This document shows, one piece after another, positions 54,293 to 63,172 of a DNA stretch of 64,000 nt. A program made the translations under genes and the position numbers. The notes beneath the pieces were generated by a model. The model was not told the DNA's origin. It worked only from the letters and a program-made list of their open reading frames with translations, and ran no database searches. The DNA lies in the NCBI GenBank assembly GCA_021792755.1, contig JAJYUA010000010.1, positions 1 through 64,000 of the forward strand, in the 5' to 3' direction. The first letter of the stretch is position 1. Every line of letters starts with the position of its first letter. The stretch is from Pseudomonadota bacterium (lineage in GTDB: Bacteria; Pseudomonadota; Gammaproteobacteria; Steroidobacterales; Steroidobacteraceae).

Positions 54293-55549
54293 ATGTATCG
54301 TTACTCACTGTTGCGGCTCGCTCGGCACGCGCTCTCGGACCGGCCCTGGCCGCGCGCGTGGCGGCAGGCGAAGCCGCGAAGCCATTACGATGTCGTGATC
54401 ATCGGCGGCGGCGGCCACGGCCTGGCCACCGCCTACTATCTGGCCGCCAATCACGGCATGGACCGGGTGGCCGTCGTGGAACGGGCGTACATCGGCGGCG
54501 GCAACGTCGGGCGCAATACGACGCTGGTGCGCTCGAACTACATGATGAAGGGCAACACGGAGTTTTTCGAGTTCTCGCTGAAGTTGTGGGAGGGGCTGTC
54601 GCATGAGCTCAATTTCAACGTGATGCTCTCGCAAAGAGGGCAGATCGTCCTCGCCCACTCCCCGGCGCAGATGGATGCGCTCGCCCGCCGGGGCAACATC
54701 ATGCGCCTCAACGGAATCGATGCCGAACTGCTGGAGCGCGCAGAGCTGCGGCGCCTGCTTCCCTATCTCGATTACTCTGCGGCGGCGCGCTTTCCGATCC
54801 TCGGGGGGCTGCTGCAGGGCAGGGCGGGCACGGTTCGCCACGATGCGGTCGCCTGGGGCTATGCCCGCGCCGCCGATTCCCTGGGAGTCGATATCGTGGA
54901 AGGCTGCGAGGTCACCGGATTTCTCCGCGACCGCAGCGGTGTGCACGGGGTCGAGACGACCCGGGGGAGAATCCTGGCCGATCGAGTCGCCGTCGCCGTC
55001 GCCGGTCACTCTTCGCAGGTCGCGGGGCTCGCGGGCCTCAGGCTTCCGATCGAGAGCCATCTGCTGCAGGCTTTCGTCACCGAGCCCGTCAAGCCGTTCG
55101 TGGACCACGTGATCTCCTTCGGGCCCGAGCTGTTCTACATCTGCCAGTCGGACAAGGGCGGTCTGGTGTTCGGAGGCCACATCGACGGATTCAACAGTTA
55201 TACCCAGCGCGGCCAGTTCCCGAAGGTGCGGCAGGTGGCCGAGTGCGCCGTTGCGCTGATTCCGGGCATGTCGAGGTTGAAGCTGCTGCGCCACTGGGCG
55301 GGCATCCAGGATATGACGCCGGACGGAGGACCGTTCATCTGCCGCACGCCGATCAGACATCTGTATCTGAACGGCGGTTGGTGCTACCAGGGGTTCAAGG
55401 CCACTCCGGCGGTCGGCTGGTGCCTGGCCGCGACCATCGCTCGCGACGAGGAGCACCCGCTCGTACGCTGTTATGCGCTCGATCGGTTCGCGCGCGGCGG
55501 TGAGAGCCTCGACGAGTACGGCCACGGCCACCGGCCCTACAGGCATTGA
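54293..55549 (+). CDS. soxB: Sarcosine oxidase, beta subunit
   Basis: This is the beta subunit (418 residues) of heterotetrameric sarcosine oxidase. The complex oxidises sarcosine to glycine with methylene-tetrahydrofolate and H2O2. The FAD motif is VVIIGGGGHGLATAYYLAANHG, followed by the covalent flavin region (NVGRNTTLVRSNYMM) and the C-terminal LYLNGGWCYQGFKATPAVG. The gene order B-D-A-G is the standard one. The soxD start follows three bases after its stop. Confidence 0.95.
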   Translation: MYRYSLLRLARHALSDRPWPRAWRQAKPRSHYDVVIIGGGGHGLATAYYLAANHGMDRVAVVERAYIGGGNVGRNTTLVRSNYMMKGNTEFFEFSLKLWEGLSHELNFNVMLSQRGQIVLAHSPAQMDALARRGNIMRLNGIDAELLERAELRRLLPYLDYSAAARFPILGGLLQGRAGTVRHDAVAWGYARAADSLGVDIVEGCEVTGFLRDRSGVHGVETTRGRILADRVAVAVAGHSSQVAGLAGLRLPIESHLLQAFVTEPVKPFVDHVISFGPELFYICQSDKGGLVFGGHIDGFNSYTQRGQFPKVRQVAECAVALIPGMSRLKLLRHWAGIQDMTPDGGPFICRTPIRHLYLNGGWCYQGFKATPAVGWCLAATIARDEEHPLVRCYALDRFARGGESLDEYGHGHRPYRH

Positions 55550-55552
55550 GCC

Positions 55553-55846
55553 ATGCTGAGAGTCCACTGTCCGCTGTGCGGGGAGCGCCCGTACACCGAG
55601 TTTCGCTACGGCGGGGACGCGAGCAGGGCCCGGCCGGCACTCGGCACGAGCAGCCTCGAAGCCTGGCACGACTATCTGTTCCTGTTCGACAATCCCAAGG
55701 GGCCGCACCGGGAATTCTGGCAGCACGAGCAAGGCTGTCGTCAATGGCTGCTCGTGGTGCGCGATACCGCGACCAACGTCGTGCGCGAGGTGATCGTGGC
55801 GAGGAATGCGGGCCCGGGCGGCGGGCAAGGCCCGGGCAGCCGATGA
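55553..55846 (+). CDS. soxD: Sarcosine oxidase, delta subunit
   Basis: This small zinc-binding subunit has 97 residues. The zinc ligands are visible: Cys6 and Cys9 (HCPLCGER), and a His and Cys in QHEQGCRQW. Other family blocks are EFRYGGDA and WHDYLFLFDNPKG. The stop overlaps the soxA start (ATGA). Confidence 0.95.
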   Translation: MLRVHCPLCGERPYTEFRYGGDASRARPALGTSSLEAWHDYLFLFDNPKGPHREFWQHEQGCRQWLLVVRDTATNVVREVIVARNAGPGGGQGPGSR

Positions 55847-58827
55847 TCGCGGGGCCGCGCAGGGTGCCGGTCGCCGGCCGCATCGATCCGCATCGGCCGC
55901 TGAGGTTTTCCCTGGACGGCAGAGCGTTCACGGGTTATCAGGGCGATACGCTGGCTTCGGCCCTGCTCGCCGGCGGGGCGAGGGTCATCGGCCGGAGCTT
56001 CAAATATCATCGGCCGCGCGGTTTTCTCGCGGCAGGCGTGGACGAGCCGAACGGACTGTTCACCCTCGGGGAGGGCAATCGCACCGAGCCAAACGCGCAG
56101 GGAACCATGGTGCAGATCACTGAAGGACTGAGCGCGAGCTGTCAGAACGCCTGGCCGTCGGTGCGCTTCGACCTCGGCGCGGTCAATGCCTGGTTTGCGC
56201 CCGCCCTGCGGGCGGGCTTCTACTACAAGACTTTCATGGGACCGGCGCGGCGCTCGTGGATGACCTACGAGCGTCTCATCCGCAGGGCCGCGGGCCTCGG
56301 TGCAGCGAGCCACGAGCCGGACCCGGACCGCTATGAGACGCGCTACGCGTTCACCGACGTGCTGGTCATCGGCGCCGGTCCGGCCGGTCTCAGCGCCGCG
56401 CTCGCCGCCGGCAGCACCGGCGCACGCGTGATGCTCGCCGAGCAGGACGGATTGCTCGGCGGCACGCTGCTCGGTGATCCGGTGACGGGCGACACGGAAG
56501 TCTGGCGCACGCGGATCGAGGCGCAGCTGCGGTCGCTTGCCGGGCTGCAGATCCTGCAGCACACGAGCGCCGCGGGCATTTACGACGGCGGCACCGTGGT
56601 TCTGGTGACCCGGCGCGATCATTGCCGGCCGGACCCGAGCGCCGGCGAGGCGCTGCAGATCCTCACCACGGTGCGGGCGAAGGCGGTGGTCCATGCCACC
56701 GGGGCCGTCGAGAGGCCGCTCGTCTTCGCGGATAACGACAGGCCGGGAATCATGCTGGCTTCCGCCGCCCGCGCTTACCTCAACCGTTACGCGGTCGCCT
56801 GCGGCCGGCGCGCCGTCGTTCTGACCAACAACGACAGCGCGTATGCGGCGGCATTCGACCTGCTGCCGCACATCGACAGCATGGTGGTGGCCGATGTGCG
56901 CCGTGCCATCCACCCATCGCTGGCGGCACAGGCGGCGTCACTCGGCATCGAGGTCCATACGAGCGCGGTGGTCGCGGGCGTGCGCGGCCGCGCGGCGGTC
57001 CGGGGTGTCGTTCTGTGCCTGGGCGAGGGCCGGCCGCGCTTTCGATCGATTGCGTGCGACTTGATATGCATGTCGGGCGGCTGGTCGCCGCTCGCCCACC
57101 TGAGTTGTCATGGCGGCATCAAGCCCCGTTACCGCAAAGACAGCGCAGCTTTTGTTCCGGGCGGCTATGCAGCGGGGCATTTCGGGGCCGGCGCGCTGAC
57201 GGGGGCGTTTTCGCTGCAGACCGCGGTGCTGGAGGGCTGGGAGGCGGGAAACCTGGCCGCCGCCTTCGGCGGCTTCACCCGCGCGGCGGATGGCCTGCGA
57301 CCTGTCCCTCCGGCGGCGGCTCCGTGGGAGTCGGCGAACCATCACATCGAGCCGGTCTGGCAACTGCCGGGCGCGCGAGCCGGCAAGGCGTTCGTCGACT
57401 TCCAAAACGACGTGACCGTCCAGGATCTGCTGGTCGCGCACCAGGAAGGGTATGGCTCGGTCGAGCATCTGAAGCGCTACACCACGCTCGGCATGGGCAC
57501 CGATCAAGGCAAGACGAGCAACATCAATGCGCTGGGAATCATGGCGGGTCTTCGGGGCATCGACCTCGAGGACGCCGGCACCACGACCTTTCGGCCGCCT
57601 TTCACTCCCGTGCGTGTCGGGGCATTAGCCGGCAGACACGTCGGCCGGCACTTCCGACCGCTGCGGCGCTCTCCTCTTCACGACTGGCATCTGGCACATG
57701 GGGCGCAAATGATCGAGGCCGGCCCCTGGCTGCGGCCCTGGTATTACCTCTGGGCGGGCGATGCCGTGGAGCGGGCCTACATCGAGGAGATGCGCCTCGT
57801 GCGGCGCGCGGTCGGTCTCTCCGACGTCTCGACGCTCGGCAAGATCGATGTCCAGGGTCCCGATGCGGCGCAATTTCTCGACCGCGTCTATGTGAACGGA
57901 TTCGCGAGGCTTCCCGTGGGCAAAACCCGCTATGGAGTGATGCTGAGCGATGCCGGCACGATCTTCGACGACGGCACCACCACGCGGCTTGCGGACACCG
58001 GTTATTTCATGACGACGACCACGGCCGGCGCGGAGGAGGTGCTGTGCTGGCTGGAGTTCCTTCTGCAGACCGCCTGGCCCGATCTGCGGGTCCACGTGAC
58101 GTCCGTGACGGACGAGTGGGCGGGCATGTCGGTCGCCGGTCCCAAGGCGCGCGCCGCGCTCGAGCGGGCCTTTCCAGGTGAGGATTTTTCGGACCCGGCC
58201 GTGCCGCACATGGGCTGTCGGGAACTGCTCGTGGAGCGAATACCGATGCGGCTGATCCGCCTGAGCTTCTCCGGCGAGCTCGCCTACGAGCTGTACGTTC
58301 CGGCAGGCCATGCCCCGGCGGTGTGGGAGCACATGCTCTGCAGCGGTGAACCGCTCGGCATGCGGCCCTACGGGCTCGAAGCGCTCGCGGCGCTGCGCAT
58401 CGAGAAGGGTCATATCGCCGGCTCGGAAGTCGATCCCCGCCTTTCCCTCGATGACCTGGGTCTTGGCCGGATGGCGAGGCTCGAGAAGCCCTTCGTCGGC
58501 CGGGAGTTGACCGCTCGAGCGGCGGGCGGCCCGAAGCGGCCGTCCCTGGTCGGCATCGAGTGCCTGGAGCCGGGCAAGCGCCTGCGCGGCGGGGCGATCC
58601 TGTTCGCGGCCGGGGAGCCGCTCAAGGGTCACGGCCGCGGCTATGTCACCTCGGTCACCTGGTCGCCGACCCTGGAGAAGTTCATCGCGCTCGGCCTGTT
58701 TGCCGGTGGCCTGGATCACCTCGGCGAAGAGATCGTCTGCGCCTTTCCGCTCAAGGGTGAGCGGGTGAGGGCCCGGATCACATCTCCGGTATTTCTGGAT
58801 CCGAAAGGCGAGCGTCTGCATGTTTGA
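55843..58827 (+). CDS. soxA: Sarcosine oxidase, alpha subunit
   Basis: The large subunit has 994 residues. The N-terminal 2Fe-2S-like domain (about 1-100; GYQGDTLASALLAGGARVIGRS) leads into an NAD/FAD-binding domain (about 170-480; VLVIGAGPAGLSAALAAG) and a C-terminal GcvT-like folate domain (about 600-960; VDVSTLGKIDVQG-type block, LSFSGELAYELYV). The complex uses tetrahydrofolate as methyl acceptor, like the GcvT-like protein and the dehydrogenase elsewhere in this window. Translation is coupled to soxD by overlap at ATGA, and soxG overlaps its end by 8 bp. Confidence 0.96.
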   Translation: MIAGPRRVPVAGRIDPHRPLRFSLDGRAFTGYQGDTLASALLAGGARVIGRSFKYHRPRGFLAAGVDEPNGLFTLGEGNRTEPNAQGTMVQITEGLSASCQNAWPSVRFDLGAVNAWFAPALRAGFYYKTFMGPARRSWMTYERLIRRAAGLGAASHEPDPDRYETRYAFTDVLVIGAGPAGLSAALAAGSTGARVMLAEQDGLLGGTLLGDPVTGDTEVWRTRIEAQLRSLAGLQILQHTSAAGIYDGGTVVLVTRRDHCRPDPSAGEALQILTTVRAKAVVHATGAVERPLVFADNDRPGIMLASAARAYLNRYAVACGRRAVVLTNNDSAYAAAFDLLPHIDSMVVADVRRAIHPSLAAQAASLGIEVHTSAVVAGVRGRAAVRGVVLCLGEGRPRFRSIACDLICMSGGWSPLAHLSCHGGIKPRYRKDSAAFVPGGYAAGHFGAGALTGAFSLQTAVLEGWEAGNLAAAFGGFTRAADGLRPVPPAAAPWESANHHIEPVWQLPGARAGKAFVDFQNDVTVQDLLVAHQEGYGSVEHLKRYTTLGMGTDQGKTSNINALGIMAGLRGIDLEDAGTTTFRPPFTPVRVGALAGRHVGRHFRPLRRSPLHDWHLAHGAQMIEAGPWLRPWYYLWAGDAVERAYIEEMRLVRRAVGLSDVSTLGKIDVQGPDAAQFLDRVYVNGFARLPVGKTRYGVMLSDAGTIFDDGTTTRLADTGYFMTTTTAGAEEVLCWLEFLLQTAWPDLRVHVTSVTDEWAGMSVAGPKARAALERAFPGEDFSDPAVPHMGCRELLVERIPMRLIRLSFSGELAYELYVPAGHAPAVWEHMLCSGEPLGMRPYGLEALAALRIEKGHIAGSEVDPRLSLDDLGLGRMARLEKPFVGRELTARAAGGPKRPSLVGIECLEPGKRLRGGAILFAAGEPLKGHGRGYVTSVTWSPTLEKFIALGLFAGGLDHLGEEIVCAFPLKGERVRARITSPVFLDPKGERLHV

Positions 58828-59440
58828 GTGTCGCCCAGCCCTCGCCGGCCTGTTGCAGCCGCGACCCGCAAGCCCCGCGGCGAGCGCGCTCGTCGTTGGC
58901 GAAGAGTCCGGTTTTGCGCTTCTGCAGGTGTCCGCGTTCACCGGTAGCGAGGGCGAGCTCGAGCGAATCGCGCAGCACGTGCTCGGCGCGGAGCTGCCGC
59001 AGCGCGTGGGCGCACCGGGCGGCTGCGAGGATCGCCACATCTTCAAGGTCGGGCCCGGGCAGTTCTGGATCGTAGGGCCGCAAGATGCGCGGATCGCCTG
59101 CCTGCAGGACGCCGTGCCCCGGCAGATCGGCTCGACCGTGTCGCTGTCCCACGGCCGCACGCGGCTGTTCATCGACGGCGCATCGAGCCGCGCGGTGCTC
59201 TCGGGAGGCATCGCGCTCGATCTGCACCCCGAGGTATTTCGTCCCGGCGCCTACGCGCTCACCGACCTGCAGCACACTCCGGTGCTGCTGCATCGCGTCA
59301 GCCAACACCGGTACGAGCTGTACGTGCTCAGGACGTACGCCGTCTGGGTCTGGGAGTGGCTCACGGACGCCGCGCTGCCGTTCGGCTTCGCAGTCGCCGC
59401 GGCAGCTGCGCCGCAAGACCCGCCTGAAGTCCGGACATAG
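58820..59440 (+). CDS. soxG: Sarcosine oxidase, gamma subunit
   Basis: The smallest folate-related subunit has 206 residues. Family blocks are GQFWIVGP, VSLSHGRTRLFIDG, and the end block TYAVWVWEWLTDAALPFGF. It overlaps soxA by 8 bp. Its stop codon lies inside the first copy of a 16-bp perfect tandem repeat. Confidence 0.9.
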   Translation: MFECRPALAGLLQPRPASPAASALVVGEESGFALLQVSAFTGSEGELERIAQHVLGAELPQRVGAPGGCEDRHIFKVGPGQFWIVGPQDARIACLQDAVPRQIGSTVSLSHGRTRLFIDGASSRAVLSGGIALDLHPEVFRPGAYALTDLQHTPVLLHRVSQHRYELYVLRTYAVWVWEWLTDAALPFGFAVAAAAAPQDPPEVRT

Positions 59441-59458
59441 AGAAGTCCGGACATAGAG
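59427..59458. repeat. 16-bp exact tandem duplication across the soxG stop
   Basis: AAGTCCGGACATAGAG occurs at 59427-59442 and again at 59443-59458. The soxG stop TAG (59438-59440) is in the first copy and an identical TAG lies in the second. The core GTCCGGACA also occurs in the palindrome at 62995-63006. Confidence 0.8.
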
Positions 59459-59528
59459 GATGGCGGACGGGCGGCGCGCTCGGCCGCGCACAGGCGCGGC
59501 CGTGCCTTGACTTGCGCCGGCTCTCTGC

Positions 59529-59544
59529 TGTACATTCGTTCAAT
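59529..59544. promoter_or_regulatory. BetI-like palindromic operator (copy 2)
   Basis: CTGTACATTCGTTCAA, followed by TAG, lies 97 bp before the third FAD oxidoreductase. It matches TTGGACAATCGTACAA (62978-62993) at 12 of 16 bases and agrees with the core at 32355-32370 in the strongly kept positions TG-A and TCGT-CAA. Confidence 0.55.
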
Positions 59545-59641
59545 AGCAACGAACCGGCGCTTCGGTCGTGACCGTGCCCGCGAGTGATGTCTTTGATTCC
59601 CGAGAGCCGCGCGCCGGGCAGGAGCTGGAGCATTTGCCGTC

Positions 59642-61267
59642 ATGAGCGCTGAAACGTGCGACGTTCTCATCATCGGGGGCGGTCACAACGGGCTGGTCTG
59701 TGCCGCGTACCTGGCCGGGGCGGGACTCGGGGTCACGGTGCTCGAGCGCCGTGAGGTGGTCGGCGGCGCGGCCGTGACCGAGGAGTTTTATCCCGGGTTC
59801 CGCAACTCCGTGGCCTCCTACACCGTCTCCCTTCTCAATCCGAAGGTCATCCGCGACCTGAATCTGCCGGCCTACGGCCTGCGCATCGTCGAGCGCAGGA
59901 TGGCGAATTTCCTTCCCACCGCGGATGGGCGCTACCTGTGCAGCGGTGAAGGTCGGACCCGCAGCGAGGTCGCGAAATTCTCAGCGGCGGACGCCGGACG
60001 GCTGGACGCCTACGGCGCACGGCTGGAAGCGATTGCGGACGTGTTGCGCAGCCTGGTGCTCGAGACGCCGCCGAACGTGGTGCAGGGCGGCTGGTCAGAG
60101 GCGCTGCCGGAGCTGTTGCGCGCCAGGCGTGTCGGCTCGCGGATCAGCAAGCTCGATATGAGTCTGCGCCGCGAACTGCTTAGGCTGTTCGCCACTTCCG
60201 CGGGCGAGTATCTCGATGGCTGGTTCGAGAGCGACCCGATCAAGGCGGTGTACGGTTTCGACGGCATCGTCGGCAATTACGCGAGTCCCTATTCGCCGGG
60301 CTCGGCGTACGTGCTGTTGCACCATTGCTTCGGCGAGGTGAACGGCAAGAAGGGTGCGTGGGGCCATGCCATCGGCGGCATGGGCGCGATCACGCAGGCG
60401 ATGGCAAAGTCGGCCGCGGCTCGCGGCGCGGTCATCCGGGTGGGCTGCGGCGTGCGCCAGGTTCTCATCGAGCGCGGCCGCGCCGTGGGGGCGGTCACGC
60501 AAGCGGGGGAGACGATTCGCGCCTCGGCGGTCGTGTCCAATTTGAATCCGAAGCTGCTTTATCTGCAGCTCATCGATGCCGCGGAGCTACCGCGGGATTT
60601 TCTCGAGCGCATCGCGCAGTGGCGCTGCGGCTCGGGCACGTTTCGCATGAACGTGGCGCTCTCGGAGCTGCCGGACTTCACGTGTCTGCCGGGCAGGACG
60701 GTCGCCGATCATCACACCGGCGGTATCATTCTGGCTCCCACCCTGGGCTACATGGAACAGGCCTATTTCGATGCCCGCACCTACGGATGGTCCCGGCAGC
60801 CGATCGTCGAGCTGCTCATTCCCTCCACGCTCGACGACAGCCTCGCTCCGCCCGGCAAGCACGTGGCGAGCCTTTTCTGCCAGCACGTCGCCCCGCAGCT
60901 TCCCAACGGGGAATCCTGGGATGCGCACCGGGAGACCGTGGCGGATCTGATGATCGACACGGTCAACCGCCATGCGCCGAACTTCAAGGCCGCGGTGCTC
61001 GGCCGCCAGATCATGAGCCCGCTCGACCTGGAGCGCACCTTCGGCCTGATCGGCGGGGACATCCTGCACGGGGCGTTGCAGCTCGATCAGATGTTTTCCG
61101 CCCGGCCGATGCTCGGGCACGGCAACTATCGCGGGCCGCTGCCCGGCCTGTACATGTGTGGGGCCGGCACGCATCCCGGCGGGGGCGTGACCGGCGCTCC
61201 GGGACACAACGCGGCGCGGGAGATCATCGCGGACTTTCGCAGGCGCCGCCTGCGCCGGGCGGGCTGA
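59642..61267 (+). CDS. FAD-dependent oxidoreductase, PYROXD2/phytoene-desaturase-like (3)
   Basis: This is the third paralogue of this family in the window, 541 residues. The FAD motif is LIIGGGHNGLVCAAYLAGAGLGVTVLE, and the C-terminal contact is GLYMCGAGTHPGGGVTGAPGHN. It is a single-gene unit with its own promoter carrying a BetI-like palindrome shared with the convergent MttB-family gene. The substrate is unknown; co-regulation with an MttB-like protein suggests both act on the same methylated amine. Confidence 0.85.
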   Translation: MSAETCDVLIIGGGHNGLVCAAYLAGAGLGVTVLERREVVGGAAVTEEFYPGFRNSVASYTVSLLNPKVIRDLNLPAYGLRIVERRMANFLPTADGRYLCSGEGRTRSEVAKFSAADAGRLDAYGARLEAIADVLRSLVLETPPNVVQGGWSEALPELLRARRVGSRISKLDMSLRRELLRLFATSAGEYLDGWFESDPIKAVYGFDGIVGNYASPYSPGSAYVLLHHCFGEVNGKKGAWGHAIGGMGAITQAMAKSAAARGAVIRVGCGVRQVLIERGRAVGAVTQAGETIRASAVVSNLNPKLLYLQLIDAAELPRDFLERIAQWRCGSGTFRMNVALSELPDFTCLPGRTVADHHTGGIILAPTLGYMEQAYFDARTYGWSRQPIVELLIPSTLDDSLAPPGKHVASLFCQHVAPQLPNGESWDAHRETVADLMIDTVNRHAPNFKAAVLGRQIMSPLDLERTFGLIGGDILHGALQLDQMFSARPMLGHGNYRGPLPGLYMCGAGTHPGGGVTGAPGHNAAREIIADFRRRRLRRAG

Positions 61268-61408
61268 TTGCCTCGGCGTGTGTTCATGGGCGTGCGCCGG
61301 GCTTCAGGCGGCGCGGTGCCGCCGGCGGCGATCAGGCTCTTGGCGGTCTCGACCGCGATCGCCGCATCGCGGCAGTAGGCGCCCGGCCCGCGCACGGCCT
61401 TGCGGAAA

Positions 61409-62938
61409 TCAGCCCCTTGCGCGCCTGCTCCGGCGCTGCCCGCGCGCTGCCGGCGCGACGCTCGGCCGCTCCGCTCTCGGCAGCGTCTCGGGAAGGATCT
61501 CGCCCGGCCCCATTCCGCTCCTGACGATCCGGATCATCTGCTCATCGACCCTTGGATCCAAGGGCGGGGACACGTACGCGCCGAGCAGCCTCTCGACTTC
61601 CTGGTGCACGCGCTGATCGAGAGTCATGCCGCCGGCTTGCAGCCACGTCTCCCTGTTGATCCGGTCGAACACCATGCCGGGCAGATACAGCTCGCTCGGC
61701 CAGTGCTTCAGCGTGTGCTGCGAGGTGAGCAGGTGCTTCTCGTGCAGCAGCTGCCGAACCAGGTCGCGGGTGGGAAGATCTTCCCGCACGTCGAAGTCGC
61801 GGCAGAAATGCAGTGCCTGTCCGCACAGCTCGTCATCGAAGACGAGTTTTCCGAGACTGAAAGTGAGGACGTAATCGAGCATTCCGGGGCCGGAAACGGA
61901 ATTGATCCCGCTCATGGCCGCGAGCAGGGCGCCGCCGAAGGTCTCGGCGCCGGCCTGGGCATCGAGGAACTTGCCCTCGCTGAGGGCCATGTAGCTCTGC
62001 GTCGGCAGATCCAGGTGCTTCGCGACCTCGACGTAGGCAAGGTTCAGGTGCAGCGTCTCGATGGCCGCCATCGGCGACATGGCCGTTTTCATGTGGAAGG
62101 TGGCCGGGGCGCCGCCAAACAGCACCGGGATGCCGGGCTTGACGATCTGCGCCATGGTCAAACCGGCCAACACGTCGGCCACGTGCATGACGGTCGCGCC
62201 CACCAGTGTGACCGGAGCGATCAGGCCCATCAGGGTCACCGGCACGATCTCGACGGGGATGCCGTATTCGATGCAATCGAGCAGGTTCTGGCAGGAATCC
62301 TCGCTGTAACGGTAGAAGCCCGTGGCCGTGACGGTGAAGATCGACAGCGGGCGGGCAATCAGGTCCGCCTTGTCGCGGCGGAACAGCTGCATCATCTCGG
62401 CCATGCGCACCACGCCGTGCTCGGAGAATGCTCCCGACACGACGGGTTTGACGGAATTGGTCAGCACCAGATACAAACGCCACGCGTCCGACACCATCGG
62501 CTCGATGTCGTTGGTGGAAAAGGCCGTGGCGAGATAACCGAGATTTTTCAGGCCGTCGGCCACGCGCACGTACTCGATGAAGTCGCGCGTCGCGGAAAGG
62601 CGGGTCTCGCCGGTGCGGTGGTCGAGCACGTGCAGACCGCTCGAGCCGGGAACGAAGTGCACCTTTTGTCCGCCGAGACGGGTGTACGGCGCGCCGTCGC
62701 GGTCGTAGAGCGGGAAGCCCTTCGGGGCCGTCTCGATGGCGCGCTCCACCACCTCGGCCGGGAACAGCACGCGCTCGGCATCATCGGCGGTGCGCGCGAG
62801 CTTCAGCCCGTGATCGAGCAGCCGCTCCCGCAGCCGCGTGCCGCGCACCTCGACGCCGATCTCGGCCAGAATCCTCTTGGCCTCATCGAGTATGGGGCCG
62901 ACGAGCTGATCGGGAACGACGCGAAGCTGCGGTCTCAT
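61409..62938 (-). CDS. MttB-family (trimethylamine methyltransferase-like) protein 2, without pyrrolysine
   Basis: This is the second MttB-superfamily member, 509 residues, only distantly similar to protein 1. Family blocks are [25 protein letters not shown], then [46 protein letters not shown], and [20 protein letters not shown]. There is no in-frame amber codon. The start at 62938 ([10 protein letters not shown]) fits the family; the frame open upstream to 63070 runs through the operator. No corrinoid protein or reductive activase gene is adjacent. It converges with the third FAD oxidoreductase. Confidence 0.82.
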   Translation of the reverse strand: MRPQLRVVPDQLVGPILDEAKRILAEIGVEVRGTRLRERLLDHGLKLARTADDAERVLFPAEVVERAIETAPKGFPLYDRDGAPYTRLGGQKVHFVPGSSGLHVLDHRTGETRLSATRDFIEYVRVADGLKNLGYLATAFSTNDIEPMVSDAWRLYLVLTNSVKPVVSGAFSEHGVVRMAEMMQLFRRDKADLIARPLSIFTVTATGFYRYSEDSCQNLLDCIEYGIPVEIVPVTLMGLIAPVTLVGATVMHVADVLAGLTMAQIVKPGIPVLFGGAPATFHMKTAMSPMAAIETLHLNLAYVEVAKHLDLPTQSYMALSEGKFLDAQAGAETFGGALLAAMSGINSVSGPGMLDYVLTFSLGKLVFDDELCGQALHFCRDFDVREDLPTRDLVRQLLHEKHLLTSQHTLKHWPSELYLPGMVFDRINRETWLQAGGMTLDQRVHQEVERLLGAYVSPPLDPRVDEQMIRIVRSGMGPGEILPETLPRAERPSVAPAARGQRRSRRARG

Positions 62939-62973
62939 GCAGGCGCAAGTCCGTCCTTCTCGGGGAAGGGTAG

Positions 62974-63006
62974 CTATTGGACAATCGTACAATAGTGTCC
63001 GGACAC
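62974..63006. promoter_or_regulatory. BetI-like palindromic operator (copy 3) plus adjoining GTGTCCGGACAC palindrome
   Basis: CTATTGGAC-AATC-GTACAATAG (62974-62995) is a near-perfect inverted repeat with 8 of 9 arm positions matching. It contains the 16-bp core TTGGACAATCGTACAA (62978-62993). Sharing its last base, a perfect 12-bp palindrome GTGTCCGGACAC follows (62995-63006). Both lie just before the second MttB-family gene. Confidence 0.6.
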
Positions 63007-63172
63007 TGTCAACCCGCGCGCCGCGGCCGCACCCGGCCTCGCCGTGCGCTCCGCGGACGGGGGCGGCCATTGCGGCTGCCCCCGGCGCGGATGTTTCGCG
63101 GGCGCGAAAGCGCAGACCGGCTGCGTGGTTGGGTCATCGCACGCTTGCGGCCGACGATGCCATCCGTGCATC

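Noticed and set aside
51352-62938. Pyrrolysine-containing trimethylamine methyltransferases
   Set aside because: Neither MttB-family gene contains an in-frame amber codon, so they are the non-pyrrolysine type.
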